From CAINVV01 sp964528535 (GTDB lineage Bacteria; Bacteroidota; Bacteroidia; Bacteroidales; Prolixibacteraceae): 64,000 nt of DNA. The DNA lies in NCBI GenBank assembly GCA_964528535.1, contig CAZGSQ010000001.1, positions 62,001-126,000 of the forward strand, read 5' to 3'. The notes beneath the pieces are model-generated. The model was not told where the DNA came from. It saw only the letters and a program-made list of their open reading frames with translations, and ran no database searches. Every line of letters begins with the position of its first letter. Position 1 is the first letter of the stretch. A program made the translations under genes and the position numbers. Below are positions 27,601-35,152 of this stretch, piece after piece.

Positions 27601-28431
27601 GGTTTCGTAGGCTTTGCCATAATTTTTTAATTCAGCAGAAATGGAAAGTACAGCATCCCGGTAGGAGTTGTCGGTATCTGTGGTTACAAAGAAGTCGCGG
27701 AGGTGGATACCCGGCACTGCCAACAGGTACACATCGCGAAAAATGCCTGACAGGCGCCAGAAATCCTGGTCTTCGAGGTAGGTTCCCGCCGAATATTTGG
27801 TCACGCAGACGGCCAGCGTGTTTATTCCTTTCGTCAGAAATTTGGTGATGTTGTATTCGGCCGGTTCGTTGGCTCCCTCATTAAAACCAAGCTGCTGACC
27901 ATTGATCCAGAGAAATGAGGCAGAAGTTACCGCCTCCATCCTCAGAAACACCTGTTTGCCAGACCAGTTTCCGGGTACAGTAAAGGTCTTGCGGTAACAT
28001 CCGGTAGGATTGTAGTCGTGGGGAATGAATGGTGGATTTGACCGGAAAGGCTGTGAAACGTTGCGAAACATCGGGTCGCCGAAACCCTGCATCTCCCAGT
28101 TTCCGGGTACTTTGATGTTGTCCCAGGCCTGGTCTTGGACCTTCTCGAGGAAAAAATCCTTTGGAACAAGTTCCGGATTTTCAAACCATCTGAATTTCCA
28201 TGTACCGTTGAGCGATTGGTAACCCGAAGATTTGGACCAATCATTTTTCAAGGCCTCTTCCCTGGAAGTATACGGAACCAGTGGAACATGGCCGATCTCC
28301 TGGTGAAGGGCAAACATTCCGGGATCCTCGATGAAGCTGTAGATATTTTCGAGGAAATTTTTTTGTTGGGCGAAGGAGGTGTTGGACAGGAGGTGTAAAA
28401 ACAGCAGGATGTACAGTGATTTTATTTTCAT
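24646..28431 (-). CDS. Secreted LacZ-type GH2 with inserted LamG-like domain
   Basis: A 1261-residue exported enzyme starting MKIKSLYILLFLHLLSNTSF. It has the five LacZ-type domains: sugar-binding (about 45-240), Ig-like (about 240-355), TIM barrel (about 355-605), a second Ig-like domain, and the C-terminal Bgal_small_N domain beginning near DFEYAFDKESGQLNSM. The acid/base is Glu about 481 in SAGNESGIG. The nucleophile is most likely Glu about 554 in SFMDEYISVEGN, in place of the usual CEYAHAMGN. Between the barrel and the second Ig domain (about 605-775) sits a concanavalin/LamG-like module with ELTLSLWIFP and WHHVAGTCD...YIDGTKYG, a probable carbohydrate-binding insert. The start at 28431 is chosen for the signal peptide. 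Single-gene transcript. Confidence 0.88.
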   Translation of the reverse strand: MKIKSLYILLFLHLLSNTSFAQQKNFLENIYSFIEDPGMFALHQEIGHVPLVPYTSREEALKNDWSKSSGYQSLNGTWKFRWFENPELVPKDFFLEKVQDQAWDNIKVPGNWEMQGFGDPMFRNVSQPFRSNPPFIPHDYNPTGCYRKTFTVPGNWSGKQVFLRMEAVTSASFLWINGQQLGFNEGANEPAEYNITKFLTKGINTLAVCVTKYSAGTYLEDQDFWRLSGIFRDVYLLAVPGIHLRDFFVTTDTDNSYRDAVLSISAELKNYGKAYETGYSICATLFDKDRKQIGAAMQSEKIVLKKEGIAQVKLSAKINNPGKWSAENPNLYSIVFELIDPNGKITEVLSNRVGFKKVEVKHQVLMVNGMPVKLNGVNSHMQHPELGHAMDVATMRKDLILMKQFNINCVRTSHYPPNIEYLNLADELGMYIVDETGDESHATEYISKLPQWRDAYVDRVKGMVLRDRNHPSILFWSAGNESGIGNNICEVIKEGKILDPTRLFMYGGNTDDVAWKNEVPCEEIIGPRYATPYELRTRIAQVPETQDPRPSFMDEYISVEGNGGGGFDEYWDLIWNYPRLSGGAIWDWVSPGIHEKIQLLTDDSKYHISAAIKGRGKLVDGKFGKAVELSGHDQWIDLYRDPALDLTGNELTLSLWIFPRKWNGNGQMITKGSYQFGLNQFSRDSIEFFVSDEAKRVLKTHLPGNWENNWHHVAGTCDSKNMEVYIDGTKYGSKPFSGSISNKPFPVNIGRFSDMEGQEYPDNLSNAVFDRLSIFDKAIPVDKLMNPSPQLKESARLWLEFDEVKEKGTFYSMGIGGRTYGLIWPDRTPQPELYQVKKSSQPVHAELVNSSDGIVEITNRYAFTNLDELKTSWQLQADGEILQRGDLNYSLAPLEKIKIKIPYQKPAIRPGLEYRLLLSFSLKKANTYETAGFEVAWDQLELPWNIPLPTKEEPKVSGIGTTDSKEQLLISGKDFEYAFDKESGQLNSMKYHGIELVKKGPKLNVWRAPLANDLDNWTSYAANLAKGKPGMGTFPAGNWYTLGIDRMKTKPDHFKIVKNEANAVVIEVDDHAEGSSYTTAFDNHYRYTISGTGEITIDHTVTPQGTMPAWMPKIGVQWVMDKSLNHVSWYGRGPFETYPDRKTGAKIGVYKKSVQEMAESYLVPQDYGCRTDSRWVRLETADGTGLEFSGSNLFNFSTQEYATDQLSRARYPYQLQSMDGYTFNFDYATSGVGCTAISVLDKYRVLPQEYHFVMQVKPYKN

Positions 28432-28665
28432 GGTTTTTCTTTGAGGGCGGATCTGCTTTTCTTTATCAATCCCGGTAGGATGCAAAGAGAAAGATGGTTT
28501 CGATGACAACATTAGGCGTAAAAATAATAAAAACAATGAGCAGATTGAACAAATTGCGGAGCATTCTGTTTACCTATTTCATTGACATAATATTTTTTAT
28601 TTGTGGTTGTCTCCAATGGTTGAGATAAATATTTTGTATTTTACATAATTATTAATTGAAGCGTC

Positions 28666-30879
28666 ATGAAAGTCATTTGCATTGGGAACTTTCCGCCACG
28701 GCAGTGTGGAATTGCAACTTTCACAGAAAACCTGGTTGGTGCAATTTTAAAAGCCTCTGAGATCCATTCCATTTCGCTTGATTTGGAGGTAATTGCCATG
28801 AATGACTGTGGCAAGACCTATGCCTATCCGCCGGTCGTTAAGAATGTGATCAGGCACAATGTGATGAATGATTACATACACATGGCAGGTTATGTTAACC
28901 ATTCCGGTGCAGGAATTTGTCTGCTTCAGCATGAATTTGGGATCTATGGGGGAGAGAGCGGGGTATTGCTGCTTGGGCTCCTTCGAAGGTTGAAAATACC
29001 AGTCATCTCGACCTTTCATACCATTTTGCAGAAGCCAAGTTTTCATCAACTCGAAGTGATGAAGAAGATTACGGCATATTCGTCCAAAATTGTGGTCATG
29101 AACAGACTTGCCATTGATTTTTTAAAAGATATTTATGACGTTCCGTGTGAGAAAATTGTCTGCATTGAGCACGGGGTGCCTGATTTTGAAGTTAATCAGT
29201 CATGTTTGTTGCCTACTCCTATGGCCTGGAAGGACCGCAAAGTGATGTTAACCTTCGGATTGATTGGTCGCAGCAAGGGAATTGAAACGGCCATCCGGGC
29301 CTTGCCGGCTGTTGTCTGCAAGCATCCTGAGATCTTGTACATCATTCTTGGTAAAACGCATCCACACATCTTGCACCATGCGGGAGAAGAGTATCGAAAC
29401 AGCTTGCAGGTGCTGGTCAAGAACTTGAATCTCGAAGATAATGTTCAGATTATCAATGAGTATGTAAGTGAACTGGAGCTGATGTCCTATTTGAAGTCGG
29501 CGGATCTGTATGTAACGCCTTATTTGAACAAGGCGCAAATAACGAGTGGAACGCTCAGTTATGCTGTCAGTGGTGGCTGTGCGGTACTTTCAACGCCCTA
29601 TTGGCATGCAGAGGAGTTGCTTGCCGAAGGGAGGGGGCATCTATTTGGATTCGGAGATTTCAAGGGTTTGGCCGAAATCGTCAACCAGTTGTTGGATGAA
29701 CCTTCGCACTTGACTGATCTGCAGGAGAGAGCATACGATTACGGAAAGACAATTTCCTGGCCTTTGATAGGCAAAGCCTATCTGAATCTGTTCATGGCAA
29801 TCAATTTACAGGGGAAGCGGGCAGAGACTCCAATACATGCAAAATTTAAAATTCAGTATCCTGATTTTGATAGTTCCCATCTGGAGCGACTCACCGATCA
29901 GACAGGTTTGCTTCAGCATGCAAGGTCCTCGGTGCCATTTTACAAGGCAGGATATTGTTTGGATGACAATGCAAGAGCCATCATGGTATGCCTTCTTGCA
30001 TGGGAAAAGACGCATGAACAAAGATACCTGGATCTTTTGAACAGATACATGGCCTACCTGACTTTCATGCAACACAAAGATGGCAGCTATGCCAATTTTG
30101 TTACCTATGATCACCGGCTGATTGATGAGACTTCAGAGGATGCATTTGGCCGTGTTTACTGGGCTTTGGGAATGCTGATAGAACTCGCACCTTTAAATTC
30201 AATCACACGACTGGGTCTCGAATTATTTGAACATTCCTTACCCCAGATGGACCAGCTTTCTCACACGCGCGGATTTGCCAACTGCATCCTTGGAATTTAT
30301 CATTACCTAAAGAGGTTTCCGGATCAGGAACGGTATTTGATGCTCTTAAAACGTTTGGCAGACCAATTGTGTGGCAAATTCGATCAGCACAAGAAGAAAA
30401 ACTGGAGATGGTTTGATGATAAGATGACCTACGACAACGGGCTTTTGCCTGCAGCATTGTACCGGGCTTATGAAATATTGTGCGATCCAGTCTATTTGGA
30501 GGTAGCCGATGAAAGCAGGATTTTCCTTGAATCAAAATGTTTGAAAGGGAACTGGCTCTCCTTAATCGGGAATCGGAAATGGCTCCATTTGGAGGAGGAC
30601 TATGAGATGTTTGCACAACAACCCATCGATGCCATGGCAGTCATTGTCATGTATGACAGTGCAGGGAAAGCCACTGGGACCCAGGAATTCGTCCAAAGAC
30701 TACGGTTGTCTTTTGATTGGTTTTTTGGAATGAATGATCTCAATATCAGCTTATTTGATGAAGAGACCAAAGGATGCCACGATGGCATTGAGGAGTTCAA
30801 CATCAATCTCAACCAGGGGGCTGAAAGCAATATTGCTTATCTCATTTCAAGGTTAATGGTGGAGGACTATCTGGATTAA
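28666..30879 (+). CDS. GT4 glycosyltransferase fused to an alpha/alpha-toroid-like domain
   Basis: A 737-residue cytoplasmic protein. Residues 1-380 form a GT-B glycosyltransferase: N-terminal MKVICIGNFPPRQCGIATFT with the acceptor-side Gly-rich loop, LTFGLIGRSKGIE opening the donor half, and the donor-site region TSGTLSYAVSGGCAVLSTPY. Residues about 395-735 are helical with repeated aromatic/Asp motifs (CLDDNARAIMV, DGSYANFVTY, KMTYDNGLLPAALYRAY), like an (alpha/alpha)6 toroid of glycoside hydrolases or epimerases. One polypeptide thus joins a transferase and a probable carbohydrate-active toroid. It converges on the GH130-receiver gene with overlapping stop codons (30876-30879). Synthesis of a mannose- or glucose-containing oligosaccharide is inference. 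Confidence 0.8.
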   Translation: MKVICIGNFPPRQCGIATFTENLVGAILKASEIHSISLDLEVIAMNDCGKTYAYPPVVKNVIRHNVMNDYIHMAGYVNHSGAGICLLQHEFGIYGGESGVLLLGLLRRLKIPVISTFHTILQKPSFHQLEVMKKITAYSSKIVVMNRLAIDFLKDIYDVPCEKIVCIEHGVPDFEVNQSCLLPTPMAWKDRKVMLTFGLIGRSKGIETAIRALPAVVCKHPEILYIILGKTHPHILHHAGEEYRNSLQVLVKNLNLEDNVQIINEYVSELELMSYLKSADLYVTPYLNKAQITSGTLSYAVSGGCAVLSTPYWHAEELLAEGRGHLFGFGDFKGLAEIVNQLLDEPSHLTDLQERAYDYGKTISWPLIGKAYLNLFMAINLQGKRAETPIHAKFKIQYPDFDSSHLERLTDQTGLLQHARSSVPFYKAGYCLDDNARAIMVCLLAWEKTHEQRYLDLLNRYMAYLTFMQHKDGSYANFVTYDHRLIDETSEDAFGRVYWALGMLIELAPLNSITRLGLELFEHSLPQMDQLSHTRGFANCILGIYHYLKRFPDQERYLMLLKRLADQLCGKFDQHKKKNWRWFDDKMTYDNGLLPAALYRAYEILCDPVYLEVADESRIFLESKCLKGNWLSLIGNRKWLHLEEDYEMFAQQPIDAMAVIVMYDSAGKATGTQEFVQRLRLSFDWFFGMNDLNISLFDEETKGCHDGIEEFNINLNQGAESNIAYLISRLMVEDYLD

Positions 30880-32759
30880 GGATTTAGCTTCAATATTTTT
30901 TCGATACACGCCAGCATGATTTTCTTGCTGGCTGTTTTTTTGATGTATTCTGCAGCGCCCAATCTAAGTCCTTTGGCTTCGAATTCGGGATCGGTATGAC
31001 TGGAAAGGAAGATCAGCGGTATGTTGATATTGTTGCATTTCATGTATTCCAGCATCTGGTAACCATCCAGATTCGGCATGGCGATGTCGGAGAGGATCAG
31101 GTCGAATTTCTCCTTGGTAATTTGCATCAGAGCAATGACACCATCGGAAGCAACCTCAACATCATAACCTTCAGACTTCAATAAATTTGCGATTAATTTT
31201 TGATTAATCATCTCATCTTCAACGATTAAAATTCGAGATTTCACTTTTTCAAGATTGGGACGTCCTTTCCTGATATCTGAAGGAAGCAAATTTGTCAGCA
31301 ATTCATTGAGTGAAATAGTGGCATAAGAAGAGGCTGTGTCAGACATGGCATAGGGAATCACCAGTTCGTCGTTGTTAATGATGGAGCCGCAAGAATAGAC
31401 CACATTGGGAACGTACCCTTCCCGTTCCTGCTCGTTGGGAGCCAGGAGCGGTTCATTCAACTGGCCAATAACGATGGTTGGATCGTCCAGGTCAAGCAGA
31501 ATGGCACTTATTACATATTTGCGCATGGGTCCTACGCCATGTGTAATGACGATCCAACCAAATTCGGTTTCGATGGGTGAACCACAGTTGCCCAATTGAA
31601 TAAATTCCCATGGGAATTTTGGTGATTGAATTTGGATGGCTTCATGCCAGATGTTGATGGTATCTGAGAACATGATGTAATTGTTGATGCCATCAATCCT
31701 CGACAACATCACATATTTATTTTTGATCTTTCTGGGGAAGAGGGCCATTCCTTTGTTTTGGGCATTCTCACCATGGATCGGCATGATTTCGAACTGATAG
31801 AAGCTCTTGGTGGTGATCATCATGGGCATGATGCTTACGCCATTGTAGGCTGTATAGGTGGCATAATAGCGTTCAAGACCATCATCGTCTGTGAATTTTA
31901 CGAAACGAGCATCTTCAATTCCGTTGCTTTCTGCGGCTGAAATGGGAAAAATTACCCGATCGGAAATGCTTGTGTCGAGGGAGAAGGAGATTTTATAGTG
32001 CGAATCGCCCAACCAACCAATGAGTTTCAGCATTTTGCGCTGTGCGTCGTTTGGTTGTATGGATCTCCTGGTTTCGTCGATGGCCCTGCAGAGTTCATTG
32101 TAATCGAATTCGAATCTCAACTTTCCCATGACCTCATTGACAGTATGTTCTTCGGAGGATAATTCGATTATGCCATATACTTCACGAAGTTTCTGAACAA
32201 AAGCCTCTTTGTTATAGATGTAGTTGTACACATTCTCTGCTTCATCAATCAACCGACCCGTGGGGATTAGTTCCAGATTGTTGTGCGAATCAAGAATCCC
32301 ACCACGAAAGGCGATGGACGAGATGTGTCCCTCTCCGGTAGCCCGGAAGCTGATTACCACACGTTTCTGTCCTTCCTGAAGACCAGTCTGGTCAGGGTCT
32401 TCAACCATGGAAGGATTGAAGAATGCTGCTGATTCAATGGAATATTCTGAAGAGAAGAAGGCTCCAATGAGTAATTTTTTGATCAGGGACAGACTTCCTA
32501 TTTCTCCGGCCCTGCCATTCATGATATCCCGGGTCCTGTCAAAATGTTTCTGAAAGATCTTTGAAATGTTGCGGTGCCGCGAGGAGAAATCTCTCAACAC
32601 CTGGTTCAGACTCAGTTGGGCGGCCTCTTCAGGCATATCCACAACCTTCTTAATTATGGATTGTACACGGGAGTCGGGGCCGGGGAAGAAAAACCTAACA
32701 ATAACTCTCTTGGGATCACTCGTAAAACGAACGTTCTTGCGTGCAACAGTAGTGCTCAT
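30876..32759 (-). CDS. GH130-like glycoside phosphorylase fused to a response-regulator receiver domain
   Basis: A 627-residue cytoplasmic protein with two unrelated parts. Residues about 1-500 form a long-type GH130 beta-propeller related to mannoside phosphorylases. Segments such as SNGIEDARFVKFTD, YATYTAYNGV, ALFPRKIKNKYVMLSR and NCGSPIETEFGWIVITHGVGP follow the GH130 order, with the conserved acidic ED and the HGVG phosphate-site region. Residues 507-627 (31241-30879) are a complete receiver domain: acidic pocket in LIVEDE, phosphoacceptor Asp about 558 in ILSDIAMPNLDG, Ser in IFLSS, and Lys about 607 in YIKK. No output domain follows, so the phosphorylase itself may be the regulated output. 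No kinase is adjacent. Partner of the convergent GT4 protein. Confidence 0.85.
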   Translation of the reverse strand: MSTTVARKNVRFTSDPKRVIVRFFFPGPDSRVQSIIKKVVDMPEEAAQLSLNQVLRDFSSRHRNISKIFQKHFDRTRDIMNGRAGEIGSLSLIKKLLIGAFFSSEYSIESAAFFNPSMVEDPDQTGLQEGQKRVVISFRATGEGHISSIAFRGGILDSHNNLELIPTGRLIDEAENVYNYIYNKEAFVQKLREVYGIIELSSEEHTVNEVMGKLRFEFDYNELCRAIDETRRSIQPNDAQRKMLKLIGWLGDSHYKISFSLDTSISDRVIFPISAAESNGIEDARFVKFTDDDGLERYYATYTAYNGVSIMPMMITTKSFYQFEIMPIHGENAQNKGMALFPRKIKNKYVMLSRIDGINNYIMFSDTINIWHEAIQIQSPKFPWEFIQLGNCGSPIETEFGWIVITHGVGPMRKYVISAILLDLDDPTIVIGQLNEPLLAPNEQEREGYVPNVVYSCGSIINNDELVIPYAMSDTASSYATISLNELLTNLLPSDIRKGRPNLEKVKSRILIVEDEMINQKLIANLLKSEGYDVEVASDGVIALMQITKEKFDLILSDIAMPNLDGYQMLEYMKCNNINIPLIFLSSHTDPEFEAKGLRLGAAEYIKKTASKKIMLACIEKILKLNP

Positions 32760-32895
32760 ATCTTATTTTTATTAACCATAATTGATAATTCAAAGAAAAC
32801 AGTTGTGTTTTCATACACTTCTATCAATCAACAAAATAAAATAAAAAATGTTCAACGTTATTGGACAATAATATGGTTTATTTTTGGAGTCGCAT

Positions 32896-34206
32896 TTAAA
32901 CCACAGGCAGCTTCCAGGGTTCGCGGTAGCTGGGAAGAAGGTATTTGTTGGCTTCCTCGTCGTTTGTAAAGCGCAGGCCATCCCACACCAGTTTTTTTCC
33001 GGAGCGGTAGGCGATGTTGCCGAGGTGAGAGAATTTGGCGATATGGGCCCCAATCTCTACGCTGGCGTTCGTATTTGGATTGCGGGTTTTCATGCACTCC
33101 AGGAAGTTTTGGACATGGTTCTTCAACCCTTCGTTGGTACCTTTCTGTAAGGCCACTGCTTCCATTCTTTTCTGTTTGTTAACGACCTCAGGAATGACCT
33201 CCCAACCATTCCTGTCGACGACCAGGGTTCCATTTTCGCCAACGAAACCGAGTCCGTGGTTGCGTCGGTAGCCACCATCGTCGATTCCAATGGCATGGTC
33301 CCAAAGCACATTGAAGCCATCGAATTCGTAGATGGTTTGCAGACTGTCGGGGGTTTCGCAGGCGTCGGTCGGATAGCCATATTTCCCACCCATGGCCATG
33401 ATGGATTTTGGTGTGGTCACATCCATGCCGTACAGGGCGTAATCGAGCAGGTGAACTCCCCAGTCGGTCATCAAACCGCCGGCATAATCCCAGAACCAGC
33501 GGAAGGTGAAATGGAACCTGTTTCTGTTAAAGGGTCTGTTGGTGGCAGGTCCAAGCCACATGTCGTAATCGACTCCGGCAGGTACCGGTTCGTCTGCGAT
33601 CACCGGGATGGAGGGGCACCATCCCTGGTAAGAGAAGACGCGTACCAGCCTGATTTTTCCCAATTTCCCCGAGCGGATAAAGTCGACAGCGCTGAGCCAG
33701 TGCGGATCACTCCTCTGCCACTGTCCCACTTGAACGACTCTTTTGTATTTATGCGCCGCTTTCACCATGAGGTTGCACTCTTCGATGCTGTTTCCCAGCG
33801 GTTTTTCGCAATAGACGTCTTTCCCGGCTTCGCAGGCAGCAGTCATGATCAGGCAATGCCAATGGTCGGGTGTGCCAACAATCACCACATCGATATCTTT
33901 GTTTTCGATTAGTTTGCGCCAATCTTTGTAGAGATTCGCCGGCTTTTTGCCTCGGATTTTCTCTACATCTGCGGCACGTTTGTTCAACACTGATTCATCG
34001 ATGTCGCACAAGGCGATGCATTCTACCTGGGGATTGGCAAGAAATGCCGTCAAATCACTAAATCCCATGCCGTTGCAGCCAACCAGGCCAACTTTGATTT
34101 TGTCGCTTGGGGCGCAGGAGGCCATTGTGGCTGAAAATGAGGAGACCAAGCCAACGCCGGCGGCAGCAGTTCCGCTATTTTGAATGAAAGATCTTCTGGA
34201 GGTCAT
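32896..34206 (-). CDS. Tat-exported Gfo/Idh/MocA family oxidoreductase
   Basis: A 436-residue NAD(P)-dependent dehydrogenase-like protein. It opens with a twin-arginine signal (TSRRSFIQNSG followed by a hydrophobic Ala/Gly stretch), so it probably acts in the periplasm with cofactor bound before export. The Rossmann part has VGLVGCNGMGFSDL and the family's CEKPLGNS loop with the conserved Lys. The C-terminal alpha/beta part has DWGVHLLDYALYGMD, whose His is in the catalytic position. Substrate is unknown; some relatives act on glycosides by an NAD-dependent elimination mechanism. It lies between the GH130-receiver gene and a cytochrome b gene, all minus strand but with gaps of about 90-135 nt, so co-transcription is uncertain. 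Confidence 0.85.
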   Translation of the reverse strand: MTSRRSFIQNSGTAAAGVGLVSSFSATMASCAPSDKIKVGLVGCNGMGFSDLTAFLANPQVECIALCDIDESVLNKRAADVEKIRGKKPANLYKDWRKLIENKDIDVVIVGTPDHWHCLIMTAACEAGKDVYCEKPLGNSIEECNLMVKAAHKYKRVVQVGQWQRSDPHWLSAVDFIRSGKLGKIRLVRVFSYQGWCPSIPVIADEPVPAGVDYDMWLGPATNRPFNRNRFHFTFRWFWDYAGGLMTDWGVHLLDYALYGMDVTTPKSIMAMGGKYGYPTDACETPDSLQTIYEFDGFNVLWDHAIGIDDGGYRRNHGLGFVGENGTLVVDRNGWEVIPEVVNKQKRMEAVALQKGTNEGLKNHVQNFLECMKTRNPNTNASVEIGAHIAKFSHLGNIAYRSGKKLVWDGLRFTNDEEANKYLLPSYREPWKLPVV

Positions 34207-34298
34207 TTGAGTGTTTTTACGGTTACGAATTTTAAGCTGAAGGACAAAAAATTGGGAAGGAACTTCCCTGCAGAAATTGATTTGAGGCAGTTCTTTTG

Positions 34299-34964
34299 CT
34301 ATTTACCTCCGTTGATCATCCCGGAAACGATGCCTTTAACCTTTCCAATATCGGCCAGTATGACACCAGACAGATGAAAAAAGATGAACGCATAGATGAA
34401 GTACTGGACAAATGCATGAACCTCTTTGATGTAATGTCTCGTCGGTCCGGCAATTCCCAGATCACCGCCAAAGGCAATGATCAGCCCTGTGACGACCATC
34501 GTCAGCAACAACATGTAAAACAGCATGTAACTGTATTTTACGATCAGGTAATGCTTCTCATCCTTTTTATCCTTTGGGGATTGCAGATAGGATAGCAGTG
34601 TTTTTTTGACCCTGTATCTCATCTTCTCCTCTGTGGGTTGTGTGATCTCAACGATGATTCGGGAAAGAAAAAGGAAGGTGAGGGCAAATCCCAATATTTT
34701 GTGAAGGTCCCACATCTTGTCGTCATACAGGTGTGCCACAGCGAATGACTGGTTGTTGTCGACTGTAATTCCCTTCTCTTTCAGGATATTCTGGACTACC
34801 GGGACATTCTTCCTTGGATTTAATACTGTTGAGGCCATTAAAACGGTGACAATTAACGAAGTAACTACCAGAAAAGTCAGCCAGTGCCAGATACGGATGG
34901 CGGCAGAATTTTTTTGAACGAAGATGGAGGTTCCATCGATAGCAGTAGGATTTTTCTGTTGCAT
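34299..34964 (-). CDS. Cytochrome b561-type membrane protein
   Basis: A 221-residue integral membrane protein with four hydrophobic segments (about 22-45, 85-107, 143-167, 190-212). His residues sit where dihaem b-type cytochromes of the Ni-hydrogenase/b561 group place them: IWHWLTF in helix 1, DLHKILGF in helix 2, YIKEVHAFVQY and FFHLSG near helix 4. It probably passes electrons between quinol and a periplasmic redox protein. No hydrogenase, formate dehydrogenase or cytochrome c gene is adjacent; the nearest redox neighbour is the Gfo/Idh protein downstream. The role is therefore open. The terminator at 35099-35129 separates it from the upstream GH2 operon. Confidence 0.8.
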   Translation of the reverse strand: MQQKNPTAIDGTSIFVQKNSAAIRIWHWLTFLVVTSLIVTVLMASTVLNPRKNVPVVQNILKEKGITVDNNQSFAVAHLYDDKMWDLHKILGFALTFLFLSRIIVEITQPTEEKMRYRVKKTLLSYLQSPKDKKDEKHYLIVKYSYMLFYMLLLTMVVTGLIIAFGGDLGIAGPTRHYIKEVHAFVQYFIYAFIFFHLSGVILADIGKVKGIVSGMINGGK

Positions 34965-35098
34965 GGTGTTTTTTTTCTAAAACTAATAAATTCAATTTAG
35001 GATGCGTTCAAAGTAGACGAATTTTTTTGGAAATTATTAAATATAAATTCGTCCGAACACTTTGATCAACAGGGGAATTGGCAGTTGCCTAATAAAAA

Positions 35099-35129
35099 CT
35101 CACCCCGTCACTAAGAGTGACGGGGTGAG
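35099..35129 (-). terminator. Rho-independent terminator of the GH116-GH2 operon
   Basis: A perfect 14-bp stem (CTCACCCCGTCACT with AGTGACGGGGTGAG) and a 3-nt loop lie 24 nt past the GH2 stop. On the minus strand the stem is followed by TTTTTATT. The core TCACCCCGTCA also occurs in the palindrome at 45349-45407. Confidence 0.85.
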
Positions 35130-35152
35130 ATCAGCCGGATGATTTGGATTTC

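Noticed and set aside
28607..28636. Promoter of the GT4 gene (TTG and TATTTTG 20 nt apart)
   Set aside because: The -7 box lacks one base of the consensus and the -33 element is only three bases; too weak to list as a feature.
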